DNA from: Adiantum capillus-veneris
Taxonomy: Eukaryota; Streptophyta; Polypodiopsida; Polypodiales; Pteridaceae
DNA: 64,000 nt
Assembly (NCBI GenBank): GCA_014529385.2
Contig: CM043961.1
Location: forward strand, 15,245,978-15,309,977
Direction of reading: 5' to 3'
The position numbers and the translations under genes are program-made. Under the pieces are notes generated by a model. The model had not been told where the DNA came from. It saw only the letters and a list, made by a program, of their open reading frames with translations, and made no database searches. The number at the start of each line of letters is the position of its first letter. The first letter of the stretch is position 1. Below, in pieces: positions 9,371 through 20,283 of this stretch.

Positions 9371-12300
9371 TTACGGGCTAAAGTAGTCTTCGGGTTGACG
9401 GCGGGCGAGGCGGTCTTTCAGTGCTTCCACTGCCTTTTGGTATCTAATTCTGCATTCTTTGTCAGGCATGTGTAAAAATTGCATGGTGAGTTGGTTTTTC
9501 AATTCCACCAGTAAGTAGCCTACAAATCTGGATGTGAGGTTGCTTATCACTGGTGCAAATATCTTTGTTCGCCAGGTGAAGAATCCAGTGTAGAATGCTT
9601 CTTCAAAGGCTAGCATATTATGCAAGGGCAGGAACATGAATCTGGCATAGAATCCGTAAAGGATTTCTTTTGAAGGTTTCCCACTCAAATCATAACATAA
9701 GCCTTTGTTCCCTTCCAATAATGAGAGCCATGGGGCTCCTGTCTGCTCAGGCTCATTGAAAACCTGTATGCATGTGAGTAGCATCCTGCAGATCTTATAT
9801 AGCATTACACAGGAGAGATCTGACAGACTCTTGAAGAATTTCATGGCACTCGTTAGGGTTTTCACCATGTATTCTTCCATCGCTTGGCCTCTCTCTGGAG
9901 CTGGCAGCCTGGGGAAGTTGAGCCATGTTGGCCTCTTCTTTTACAGTGCTTCATGCGCTTGCCATGTCCTTACTCTGGGTACAGGACAGAATTTTGGATC
10001 TTTCTCTAAGAGTGTAGATGCTCTTGTGAACAGAATCAAGTATCTTGGATTCTTGTTCAGCCAGCTTAGCCTCCACTTTGGGTGGTCTTTATCTACACCA
10101 TCTTCTTGCATATCCTTGTACAACTTTTATTTTACATGTAAAAGTTCTACCTTGATGAGAGGATGGTGCCATTGAGCGTTGATTTTATTGGGAGTGAGTT
10201 GAGTTAGGTTGACACAGTGTAAAACTCTCAACTCCCAATCCATAGTGGCCTTCCACTGCTCATCCACCTCTAAGGTGATCTTTTCCTTCAGTGCGTCTTC
10301 TTCAGCTTTTGATAGCTGGACCATTGGCACTGTATCTTCATCTGTAATGTGGACCTGAAAGTCTTCTTCACCACTCGGCTCTGCTGTAGACTGCGTCTCA
10401 AATTCAGCAAACAAGACCGAGGGAATGTCTATTTGGGGTGGCTCTGATGTGCCTGTCTCTTCCTGTGTGTCGGGATTTCCATCTTGAGAAATTGGTTTAT
10501 ACGCTTGAGTTCTGCTATCTCTTTTAGAAGCACCTCCTCTCTTTGGACCCGCATCAGTGCCAGGTCTCTGCGCTGTGATTGTTCAAGCTTTAATTCCTGC
10601 TCTAAGTCCTTTTTTTTCTTTTCAAGTGCCTTGTACACTTCATCTGTTCCCTTGATCGAGGCCACGACTGGATTTTATCTGATTTGCCGCAAGAAAATGA
10701 CCTAATCATTGATTCTTTGTTCAAAATATTGCAAAGAAGCGTTGGCTACATCTAGCTGCACTTGAATTAATCTGAGCTGACAGAGAGGTGGTAAGAAGTT
10801 CATTCATCACTTCTGTCAGCTGCTCATCTTTCACCTTGCAGCAGCATGCATCAGATAATTTAGTGAGGAGGTCACCTAACTCCTCCATTTCCGTTTGTTG
10901 TTTGTCCCTAGCTATCTGATGCTGTTCCGCTTCTGTCTTTAGCTCTTGCACTTGCCTTTGGAGATCAGTGATAGTAATCATCCTGTCTTCGAGCTCTGCT
11001 TGAAGAGCATCGATGAACATTTCTAGTTCCTTGGCCTTTGTGCTGCGGTTTAAGGCTGCTGAGCGGAGTTTCTCCATCATGTTTTGCATCTGCCTTGCAT
11101 ACTTGTTTACTTGTAAAATAACTTCGTCATTGGACTGCCACTCCTCCTGTCTAGCTAATTGGGATGTCCCTGCAACCTCCTATGTTGCTTCTTAATGTGT
11201 TGTAAGTATTGGTGGTTCTGTAAAGGTGGATGGTTGTTCTTCTCCTTGGCCATCCTGAGGCTTTGATGCCTCAGCACTTTCTAGCTGAGTGGAAATAGCT
11301 GGTGTGGTCTCAACCCTTACCGTCTCTTTAGGTGATGGCCTTTCTGCCTTCTCCGACTCGGGCTCTTTCACATGTGTAGTGGTATGCTCTTTTTTTGTAT
11401 CTACCTCTTTATCAGTTTCTTCCGCCGGCTTTTGAGTTTCTTTGGCTGCCTACTCCTGTTATGGCTCGGCTTCTTTTTCCTCACGTCCTTTGGTGTGGTT
11501 AGCTTTTTGTGTAGCTTCTGTTTGGTGGGTGAATTCAAAATCTTTTTCTTTTTCAGTCTCGGCTTCTTCATTGGTATCTTGGCCTAGCGATGATGGTGGT
11601 GGACTAGGCATGGGATGGTCCTGTTGTCCCGGCGGCGGTGAGGTGGGTCGGGGAGATGCCTGGCTTTGCTCTTGGGTAGCTGCTTCCTCAGCTTTCTTTG
11701 CCACTTCTTCAGCCTCTTTCAGCTTTAAGGATTCGGCCTCTTAGTACATTCTTTCTAAATAATATTTTGGATCCTCGGCCTCTTTTCTTGTATGATGCTT
11801 TATTCGAGGTCCTTTTCGGCCTGTGGGTACCCACTTTTCTGGGTCCTTTCCTTGTGCTTGCCTACTGCGCTGGTAAGCCTATTTTTCTCTTTCAAATCGT
11901 GCTTGTTTTTGAGCTGGCTCCTCTTGGTGGGCAGCCACAGCTTTCCTCTTCATCTCCTCCCTCCTGGATCTCTTTTGTTCGTTGTCAGAGCTTTCGCTGC
12001 TGTGCCACTCTAATGAGTTGTCATCTGATTCATCACCTGATATAAAAGATCTTTTACCTGATCTTGTAGCTCTTGGAGAGGGTTGTGCTTCCAAGATCCA
12101 TGTATTCTGATCCGGGACAGGTGGTAGGTTAACAGCCATGCCGATGGCATGATAGGATATTCTTGTCAATACTTATGGCGTGCCCAAGTATGTGATTTTA
12201 ACCTCCTTCTTGGTGGCCTTCAATGTTGTTAAGATATATTGCGCATGGTCCACAGGCTTCCTTGTTGTTGACTTAAGAACTTGAGTAAAGGTGGTGGCCA

Positions 12301-12919
12301 TCGCGTGATTTGGTGTCGTGTACCTTGGTGGCCTTTTTGCCAAGAAATGGAAGTGTTGATGGTACAGATGGGTTGGCTCTTCCACCTATTTGTGGATGAG
12401 AGCGAAGAATGTAGCCGCGGTTGTCTCGTTGGTAAATGTGATGCGATCTTCTTATCTCTTGCCCGCATGGTCATTCCTTCAGTGTGAGCAGTCTGAGTGC
12501 CTCTGCCACTATTTCTTTTGTAATTACTACCTCGACCTTGTTCCCTTGGGTGTCTAATATCTGGGCGGTTCCGTCTTGCTTGATTGTGGACAGAAGCTCA
12601 TAAGCTTTCGAAAGTCCACTCCGCAAGGATCATGTTTGTAGAAATGTCGCAGCCCCAACCTGCAGTTAGCTTCTTTGGTTTTTGGCTTTGTAGCTACATC
12701 ATAGACCTCTTTAGGCAAGAGCTGCAACTCCACCTGATGCCCTTCTTCACTTTTGAATCTGCCAGTGAAGATCGTGGTGTGGTGTTCTCCCAGCTGTTCT
12801 TTAGAAAGATAGGATGCTTTTGCCGCCTTGACTGACTCGGGGTCCAGTTGATACGCAGGTAGTTCTTGTAGTTTCTCTTTTTGGTTTAACTTCTTCTTGG
12901 CCTTCTCCGCGGCTTGCAT
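9371..12919 (-). pseudogene. LTR-2 long 3' reading frame (post-pol ORF), broken
   Basis: At least eight minus-strand open pieces (12919-12554, 12385-12173, 12169-11879, 11704-11459, 11089-10721, 10665-10429, 10414-10127, 9880-9371) follow one another in a shared direction, consistent with one protein of about 1100-1200 residues broken by stops and frameshifts. The order is a basic N-terminus, a globular part with motifs such as HFHFLAKRPPRYTTP, an acidic/basic region, a Pro/Ser-rich low-complexity segment, two coiled-coil segments (ELEDRMITITDLQRQVQEL; LEQELKLEQSQRRDLAL) and a C-terminal globular part ending RRQPEDYFSP close to the polypurine tract. This is the position of the extra or env-like ORF of plant Athila/Tat elements. 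No signal peptide or membrane segment is obvious and I do not recognise the family. Confidence 0.55.
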
Positions 12920-13084
12920 TGCTCCTATTCAGTGAATAGAGTGCAAAATTAGTACATTTGTCGAATTTTTCTCTGGAATGTCCTTTTAGACTGAAATGCT
13001 GATAATTGGTCCAAATTGCTTCAAATCAATTTTTGAACAAGCAAAGATGCATAAAATCATGCAAGGAACAAAAGTGTATGGTCA

Positions 13085-13869
13085 AAAAAAAAAAGGCAAC
13101 CAAAGTAAATAATCGCAATTATTTGCAACTGAGGAAAATTTTCAACTTTTTGCAAACTTGGCTTTATAGGCTTGAAGTATATGCCAATTACATGCTTTGA
13201 GTGAAATATGGGCTCATTTGGATGCACATGTTGAAAATGGTACCAGATTTTGGCTTTAGGTCTGTGAAATAGTAGATACAAAGGAAATCTGAGATTTTGA
13301 ACTCCAAATTGACTCAAAGTTGGCTAGTAGGCTTATCACAACATGTACTTTGGATGTATGATGGCCAAATATCAAAATTTCCTAATTTTGATCAAAAAGT
13401 AAATAATCGTGATTATTAACTTTTCTTCCAAAATTGACATTTTTTGGCACAAATTGGTTCTAAGCATGGTAAAGTACTTGGGTATGAGATATGAGGTGAT
13501 TTGGATCAAAAAAAGTTGTTCGTAAGCCAGAGTTTGGTTTGCAAGGACTTCTTTACGTTTTTTTGGCAATTTTACAAGTAATGGGTGGTCATTTTGTCCC
13601 ATACTTGATTTTTGGCATGTAATAGGTGTGTACACATGATAGGTGAGGTGATTTGACAATTTCCAAGCAAAAATGATGCAAAAGTAAATAATCACAATTA
13701 TTTACAATAGTAGCAAAAAGTTTGCAAATCTCACAAACTTTAACCTAGATATGTTTCGTACACCTAATACAAGTCTTAAATTAAATTTGGTCATGTTTGG
13801 TTACGCCGGCATCACTTTGTGCTTTGTGGACTTTGAAATCACCGTTTTTTGTGATTACTTTGTCTGTTG
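13085..13869 (-). repeat. Diverged ~290-bp tandem repeat, nearly three units, in LTR-2
   Basis: AAAGTAAATAATCGCAATTATTT at about 13102, 13396 and 13681 marks three unit starts, 294 and 285 bp apart. The following text (CACAAACTT/TTGG..., then ATTTGGAT or similar) aligns between units despite high divergence. The anchor is a near-palindrome (AAATAATCGCAATTATTT). Related words (AAAATTGCGATTATTAACAA) occur at about 8832 in the putative LTR region. Tandem repeats between pol and the 3' LTR are known from the Tat lineage. The third unit is cut by LTR-3. Confidence 0.6.
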
Positions 13870-14044
13870 TGTCAGGACACGGGTCATGTACCCTAAGAAC
13901 TAGGCTAGGCACAAGGACTACGGCCACTGGCTGGGCTAGGCAGTGTGGACAGGGGATCCGTCTAGGGCAAGGGGCTAGGAGCCCACCCTATAAAGGGAGG
14001 TTGGGAGGAGGATCTATCAGAGCCTAGTTGCCTAGTTTCTTATA
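13870..14044 (+). repeat. LTR-3 5' LTR
   Basis: 175 bp, with a TATA box (CCCTATAAAGGGAGG) near 13989-13996 about 50 bp from the end. The very short U5 and LTR resemble TRIM/LARD elements. Confidence 0.9.
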
Positions 14045-14045
14045 T

Positions 14046-14062
14046 TGGTATCAAAGCTCAGG
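14046..14062 (+). promoter_or_regulatory. LTR-3 primer binding site, tRNA-iMet type
   Basis: TGGTATCAAAGCTCAGG directly follows the LTR. It differs at one base (A for G at the ninth position) from the common plant initiator-tRNA site TGGTATCAGAGC. Confidence 0.85.
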
Positions 14063-14547
14063 GAGGGGGCAGCCATGGAGGAGGGGATGAAGCCTGGCCT
14101 TCTCTTCCGATCTCTCTCTCTTGATCGTCTTCAACATGAGGCATGGCCTCTCAAGGGCACGCTCTCTCGCTCTCCGTTCATAGACAAGCCGACGGGGCAG
14201 GGCGTGGAGACCACCTCCTGTGAAGGGGGACGAAGTGGAGGAGACGTGTGCAGAGCCTCTTGAGGTGAGGGAATCCTAACTACCGACCAACATGAAATTC
14301 CGCGGGGGTGAGCTTGATGGATGCGCGAGGCTGTGGGCAGCAAAACTCGTCATAGGCGCGCACGCCGGGGAGCAGCTTCCTGAGCACGGTGGGAGTTCCT
14401 TCAGCTTGGCTGTCTGCTGCGCCATCGCCTGTGTAAGGCTCGTGTTTTCTTTTTTTTTTCACACCATGGGGCGCCCAACCCGTTAGGGGTTGAGGCCAAT
14501 GTCCTTTTTTTTCACCATCCAAGGGACGGTACCCATAGCAAGTACCC

Positions 14548-14580
<33 letters not shown>

Positions 14581-15179
14581 ACTCTTGTGAAGCCCGGGCA
14601 CGGCTCGGCATACCGACAAAGGTTCTGTTGGCGGCACGGCCTCTATTTTCTGCAAATTTTTTGAACTTGCAAAATTTACAGTGCATTTGAACGCATGTTC
14701 ACTTGCTATTTTTTGACACTCCATGGGCCCTAAAGATCGGAACTTGTGGACCAAAAATTGCTAGCTCAAGTTTACTACAGGCACCACCTACTCTTGGAAT
14801 TAATGAACTCCAGAAAAATGGAATCCATGTAACTTTTAAAGTTATGTTTTCTTCTTTCACGTATGCATTTGACACAAGCAGTTACGCTTGAGTAGTCGTA
14901 GAGATGCAGAGATGTCGCTCATAGTAACACATATGATGGTCTCCTCGGTCATGCTCTAGAGCTCATGTATTGACACAAGGTTGTGAACCTGATCCACAAT
15001 AAGTCAAGTAAGGCTTGAGCTATGCAATTTGTTGATGCATGTGTAGAGCATGTTGTTTGCCAACAGCAAGTATAGTGCTGTAACTTGATGGTGTTGGATA
15101 CATGTATATCTCTCCATGAGTGCAACGTACATGTGCACAAACTTTGCACACAACTGCAAGTATAGTGTACATTAGATAT
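14063..15179 (+). other. LTR-3 internal sequence, non-coding, with C30 homopolymer
   Basis: GC-rich leader-like sequence with only short open frames. A run of about 30 C residues sits at 14549-14578. The right end is the LTR-4 insertion point, with GATAT at 15175-15179 as the target copy. No protein domain is seen. Confidence 0.55.
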
Positions 15180-15430
15180 TGTGCGCTCCTTGCCGCACTG
15201 TAGAAGCAAGGGACTTGCCAATACACCGTGTGCAAGCCACAAAAGGCTCCAAGCACACAATAAGCCTAAACTAGCAAACTCAAGAAAGCAAAGGGTGTGT
15301 CACTCACCGCTCTACGCTCGCCTTCGTGGTGGATTCCTCGCCGCGATGAAGAAGAAGCTGCAGTCGTGCCGCGCTCAACCGCTTCGCCGCCGTCGTGCCT
15401 TCGTAATGCTCGATCGCACACACACTCTCC

Positions 15431-15463
<33 letters not shown>

Positions 15464-15771
15464 GAGGAGGTGAAGAAGAAGAAGATGGAGATGGAGATAG
15501 AGCAAGAGCACTCTTCTATTGCACAAATGAGAGAATGAGTAAAAATTAGGTTTAGTTGGCTTTTATAGGAGCTCACCCCATTCACACTTGGGCGCCCATG
15601 CTTAGCCAACTAACCCTAGCATGTTCGTGTTAGAGTGCGCCTCTCATCGGCGATCACTCTACCTTTCCCTATTGGACCGACAAGCCCGGTGCCTGACTCT
15701 ACTTAAATAAATAATATGGTTACAGTGTCCATCGTAGGCGATAGGGTGTCCGTGAGCCACGAGGGTTAACA
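15180..15771 (-). repeat. LTR-4 3' LTR
   Basis: 592 bp, TG...CA. The minus-strand TATA box (CCTATAAAAGCC) is at about 15559-15569 and a (CT)n/(CA)n stretch lies at 15427-15463. It is nearly identical to the right LTR apart from about ten substitutions and microsatellite length. Confidence 0.92.
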
Positions 15772-15786
15772 TTGCCCCCCTTCCTG
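15772..15786 (-). promoter_or_regulatory. LTR-4 polypurine tract
   Basis: The minus strand reads CAGGAAGGGGGGCAA immediately before the LTR start TGTTAACCC. Confidence 0.8.
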
Positions 15787-16997
15787 ATGTAGATTCCGTC
15801 CTCGGAAGCTATTGAGTTGAAGCTTGGTATGTCCATGTTGTAGAGCATCTAGATTTGAATCTGCAAGGCAAAGTCACTGTTTTAGCAAGCGGAATTATAT
15901 TGCCATAAATCATGAGGGGAATGTAAAGTACATGTGGAAATGAGTAATTGCAAGACTTATGAAATGTTAGACTGCCATTAAGGACAAATAAATTGCACTT
16001 TGAGTAGATTAATTAATCAAGAGTTTTGAGCTTATGGGTGATTCTATCAATTAGTTAGCTATGACTAAGGTTAAAACAACTACTCTAGTACTAGCTAAGC
16101 TAAGAAGATTATCTAAATGCAAGATTCCCTAATTATGCTTTTCAGCTTTGATTAGCCAACTCGCTCTCACAACTGCAAACAAAAGCTTGAAATGTTAACT
16201 GTAACTTCAATGGAAGTCTTTTAATTTTTCTTTATCTTTTTTTAATACTTTTTTACTTTGGGTCACAATCATGTGACGTGTGTGCTTATTTTGTATGTCC
16301 GGGGTTTTTTGCTTCTCAAGGAAAAGCGCCCACACTGGGAACCTCTAGGGCTCTAGTACCATAGACAATACATGTGAGTGAAGTACCAATTCAAGCCAGG
16401 ATTTCTCTTCCAACATAAGATTTTTCATTTGTGGCACTTATGTTTTGTTTTTTTTTTTTTGCTTCCATTTCCTTGGTATTCGCACTAGTGTTTTTTGTTG
16501 TTTGAGTGAGCAAGCCTTTCTCTGCCTAAAACATTCCTAAGGTCTCAAATACTCGGATAATTTTATTAGCTAGGCCTAGTGGTCAAGTAAATGAGTTAAC
16601 CTAAAGTCACGGTCTCCTAATCTCTAGGCTCATCCATAAGATTAAACTGGAGTTCAATCAACTTAAGCAAAGACAAATTTATATATCTATAATGGCAGAT
16701 AACAATCATAACTATTGCACTCAAACAAAGAATGAAAAATCATTATTAGCAATTACACATATCCACCAACATGAATCATGGAAAGTAGTACACCTGGAGG
16801 TATGGAGTGGCTCATTTCGTTGAAGCAGATGTCCTCAGCCATGTGGATGGAGATCCATATAAGTCCTACCTAACACATCCAAAAACAGGCACTATACCTC
16901 TAGGAGGCATGTCAGTGTGAAAAATTAAAACTCCTAAAAAACAAACTCAAAACACAATCTAGACCCCTAACCTACCTATCTATCACCCCTTTTAGAA
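15787..16997 (-). other. LTR-4 3' untranslated region
   Basis: 1.2 kb between the last ORF and the polypurine tract, AT-rich with T-runs at about 16240 and 16450. No ORF of note and no tandem repeat seen. Confidence 0.5.
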
Positions 16998-17420
16998 TCA
17001 AGGAAAGAGGATATTATATAAACCGGGTGGCCACCCTAAGGCTAGGCCCCTATCCTCATCATCTAGATAAATAAAATCGTTGTCCGTGAGGCCATAGTCT
17101 TCCTCGGTCTCTATTAGTTCCTCTTCATCATCCTCTTGTGCAAGCATGCTAATCAAGAACCTCGTGATGCGTGGATACTCATCTTGTGCAAAAGAATAAG
17201 CATGTGCCATTGGAGACACATTCGCTACTGGGTAGGGATCACTAGTTAGCCATAGACGTATCAGCCATTCTAACTCCTCAAAATTTCTCTCACATGCAAG
17301 GCTCTCTATCAAATCCCATTCGCAAGAAAGTATAGGGTAGCATACGTAGAACACTTGAGGAAAAGACAAAGGGTACCTTTCATCAAAAATAGAAGTGCAT
17401 GCCTCTGGTGAAGTAGCCAT
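16998..17420 (-). CDS. LTR-4 terminal small ORF, acidic C-terminus, unknown
   Basis: An intact 140-codon frame starting at ATG 17420 (MATSPEACTS after SE). The N-terminal two thirds is rich in aromatic and Leu residues (YPLSFPQVFYVCYPILSCEW; LEWLIRLWL). The C-terminal third is strongly acidic (AQEDDEEELIETEEDYG, DFIYLDDEDRG) and ends GWPPGLYNILFP. No signal peptide, zinc motif or known domain is recognised. It lies 3' of pol in the sense direction, where env-like or accessory ORFs sit, behind a TATA-like element and an internal purine tract. It is the only LTR-4 frame without a stop. Confidence 0.5.
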   Translation of the reverse strand: MATSPEACTSIFDERYPLSFPQVFYVCYPILSCEWDLIESLACERNFEELEWLIRLWLTSDPYPVANVSPMAHAYSFAQDEYPRITRFLISMLAQEDDEEELIETEEDYGLTDNDFIYLDDEDRGLALGWPPGLYNILFP

Positions 17421-17589
17421 TTCTGACAAGACAGATAGATTTGGTTAGGCCTTTAAAACATAAGAGTTGTTTTTGTGTGTTGCTTGAATTGACACGGTGA
17501 ATTTGGACTTATATGTAAGATCTGATAGGGTGCTCTCTCATTGCTAGGCGCTCTTGCTCTTTACTATTTTTGTTTTTTTGTGAGTATAA

Positions 17590-17700
17590 GGCTATATATA
17601 TACATTCCCTAAGATTGGAATTGAGAGGTCAGGGAGGAAGGTTGAGAGGGGAGCGAGTGAATGATTGATGTTAGCAAACACTCCCCCCTTCCTTGGGTAG
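17590..17700 (-). promoter_or_regulatory. Internal purine tract and TATA-like element in LTR-4
   Basis: The minus strand reads CAAGGAAGGGGGGAGTG (17697-17681), very like the terminal polypurine tract GGAAGGGGGG, and about 80 bp later TGTATATATATAGCC (about 17604-17590). This could be a second plus-strand primer, a relic of an older LTR junction, or a promoter for the 16998-17420 ORF. All of this is inference. Confidence 0.35.
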
Positions 17701-17701
17701 A

Positions 17702-18850
17702 TCATACCTTTTGGAATGAGGTCGTCACCTTTTGAAACCAATTGTTCCAAGTTGTTATGGGTGAAGGTTTTAACCAATAGTTTTCGACCGCCCTATGCGT
17801 TTCATCTAGTTGCAAGGGTGGTAAGGTACTCTCCCATGATTTTATTTGCAACGTTGTTGTAGGTGGTGAACTTACCCCGGAAGGTGCAAACTCTTTCGTG
17901 CTTGTATGGATATGTACAGTGGTAGGTGGAGGTTGTGTCGAAGCTTCTATTTGCGTATAGGAACTACATGAAGAGCAAGAAGCTTCATTTGATTTCCCTG
18001 TTCCTGAGCTAGGTGGAACAAATCGTTCTTTCTTTGGTACCCAAACTAGCTCTAGAACGGGTGTGTAACATTCCATGATTTTTTCCTTTCCGCAATTTTC
18101 AATTTGTTTTGGAGCCACAGGATTGGGTTTACATGGGCCAGGTGACAGGTAAGAGTACACTTTACGTTTGGGCACCCAGATTTGATCATTTCCTTCATAG
18201 TATCCTTGGGCTTCCAATAGTCGTTTAGGAATCCAACGCAGCGTTTCTTTACATTTCTTGGAGTGAGTGGTACGGTTCTTACTAGGTTTTCGTTTTTTTG
18301 CATCAACCATGCTCACTACAGAGGTTTTAGGGACCCACTTGTATGTTTTCTCTGTTATATTAGGATGGTTCTTGTGTGTCTCAAGCTTTCTTTCAACTAC
18401 ATCAGTTGAAGCTCTAGAGAGTTGGGCTATGGGGACGTATGGTTTAACCTCCTGGACATGCAATGTCTTGGGTTTTATTTCCTTGGGCAATATCTTAGGG
18501 ACTATGGCTTGAGTGGTAGGGCTAAGAGTTGGTTTTTGCGTTGTAACACCCCCAGTCCCCCAATCAATAGTGCATTTGGTGGCTATCATCCACGTGCGGC
18601 CTAGGTTTATATTACCCTCCATAGTTCCAGTAGGCATGACCAAAAAGTCTTGAGCTACAACCCCATTGTCATAACTGACAGAAGTGTGCCAGATTCCAAA
18701 AACCGTAGTTTTTTTCTTGTTGACACCCTTGACTTGGATAATACTCTCAGATAGAGGTGGCTTCCCTAACTGACACCACACCCCATAGGATAGCAGATTA
18801 TATTTAGCACTTTTTCATAGGCACTATTTAACTCAATGGGGCATCGTAGA
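17702..18850 (-). pseudogene. LTR-4 post-integrase retropepsin-like domain with WVPK repeat tail
   Basis: A frame open from 18814 to 17702. Its first ~75 residues match the C-terminal half of the retropepsin fold: a VWCQLGKPPL segment, then DFLVMPTG, NLGRTWM and TIDW, lining up with FYVMSTK...ILGRPWL...DW in LTR-5 PR. Upstream, where D-S/T-G-A should be, the frame reads a stop then Lys-Ser-Ala (about 18806-18817), so the active site is corrupted. The tail carries four WVPK/WIPK motifs (residues 149, 183, 202, 247 from GTG 18781) in Lys/Pro/Thr-rich sequence. It overlaps the integrase frame by 16 bp in another frame, probably after a small indel. It is separate from the normal PR at 23.1 kb. 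Confidence 0.65.
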
Positions 18851-20184
18851 GGTGTGTCAGAGTCCAACCCATCCTCTTCGATTTCCACGTGGAATGCATT
18901 TGTGACCCCAAGGTTAGCCTCTCGTTTTTGTCTTATACGTTGTTGTCGCTCCTTAGCCTCAGCTTGAGCTTGTATCTTGTTTAACTCGGTTTGTGCTTTG
19001 GCGGCCTTCTTTTGATGAATGGCCCGTAGTTCTTCTTGGCTTAAAGGATCATAATATCTTTTGAATTTGCTCCCATTGAGGAATCCAATGGTTTCAACTC
19101 CATCAAGAGTTTCCACACGAAGGGTACCTTGTGGGGTAATTTCACATACTCTATATGGTCCTTTACCAGCATATTTCAACTTTTTCTTCTCTTTACGTAC
19201 TCCATACATAAGGACTTTATCACCAACTTTGATGTCCTTGTCCTTCACATGGCGATCAAACCACTTCTTTCTCCTATCCTTTTCCACAAGAGCATTTTGC
19301 ACAGCCAACTGTCTCTCTTCGTCTAGTTTTTCTAAGATAAACAAACGCTCGGTTAAGGGGTTACCATCCCATCCTTCTTGCGAAGCTACCCTAAGACTAG
19401 GAATGACAAACTCCCAAGGCATAACCGCTTCTTGGCCGTATACCATTTTGAATGGCGTACAATTAATAGCCACTTTATAAGCAGTACGATAAGCCCATAG
19501 AGCAGATGTCAACTTCAAATCCCAATCAGTGCGATGAGCTTCTACTGTCTTGGTTAAAATAGAGATTAGAGTCTTGTTGGTGCTCTCGGCTTGTCCATTA
19601 GCTTGCGGGTAATAAGGTGTAGACTTATGGTGGGATATCATAAAGGTCGTGGTAAGCTCTCTTATTACCTCATTTATAAAATGGGTACCATTATCACTAA
19701 CAATTTCAAAAGGTCAATCAAATCTTGTGATAATGTTCTCAAAAAGAAACTTAGCTGTTGTCCTCGCGTCAGCTTTTTGTGAAGCCTTAGCTTCAGCCCA
19801 CTTTGTTACATAGTCCGTAGCAACTAGAATATATCGAGATTGAGTGTTGCGAGCTGTGGGACTAATTGGACCTACAAAGTCTAAGCCCCATTTTTCAAAT
19901 GGTTGGGTTACTTTAATAGGATGTAAGGGCATTCTGTCCTTGCGCTGTGTGGTCTTGTAACGTTGGCACTCATCACACCCTTTTGTAAAAAGTGATGCAT
20001 CCTTAAATAAAGTTGGCCACCAATAGCCTGATTGCAGCACCTTTCTAGCAGTCAGGTCTCCTGAAAAATGTCCTCCTGCTATGCCCATATGTGCTTCTTG
20101 CAAGATATACAAATATTCATCCTCGCGGGCACAACGCCTAAGAATATCGTCCTTGCCTAATCTATACAGAGTTCCGGAAATCAA
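18766..20184 (-). pseudogene. LTR-4 integrase
   Basis: Zinc-binding HHCC (HMGIAGGH...CDECQ), core starting FEKWGLDFVGPI with catalytic Asp, the DNGTHF second Asp after an in-frame TGA (19714-19716), then STPYYPQANGQAESTNK with the Glu of the DDE triad, and a C-terminal GPY/F-like domain (VGDKVLMYGVRK, GKGPYRVCEITPQG). The frame continues into a charged linker and the second protease-like region. The single TGA in the core, in frame with both sides, inactivates it. It lies downstream of RNase H in the same frame. Confidence 0.9.
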
Positions 20185-20283
20185 ACAATAGGGTTCACAT
20201 TCTTTTACTAGCCTTCGAGCGATATCCTTACGAAGTTCCTTGGGTGGAAAACCATTAACTAAAAAGTTAACAATGTTCTCACT

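Noticed and set aside
14280-14582. Gly-rich frame ending in a poly-Gly run
   Set aside because: The Gly run is the C30 homopolymer read on the minus strand. The rest has no similarity to the frames around it.
15181-15549. Plus-strand frame with basic residues, repeated at 27931-28278
   Set aside because: It is antisense to LTR-4 and lies in its LTRs; the repetition is explained by the LTR pair.
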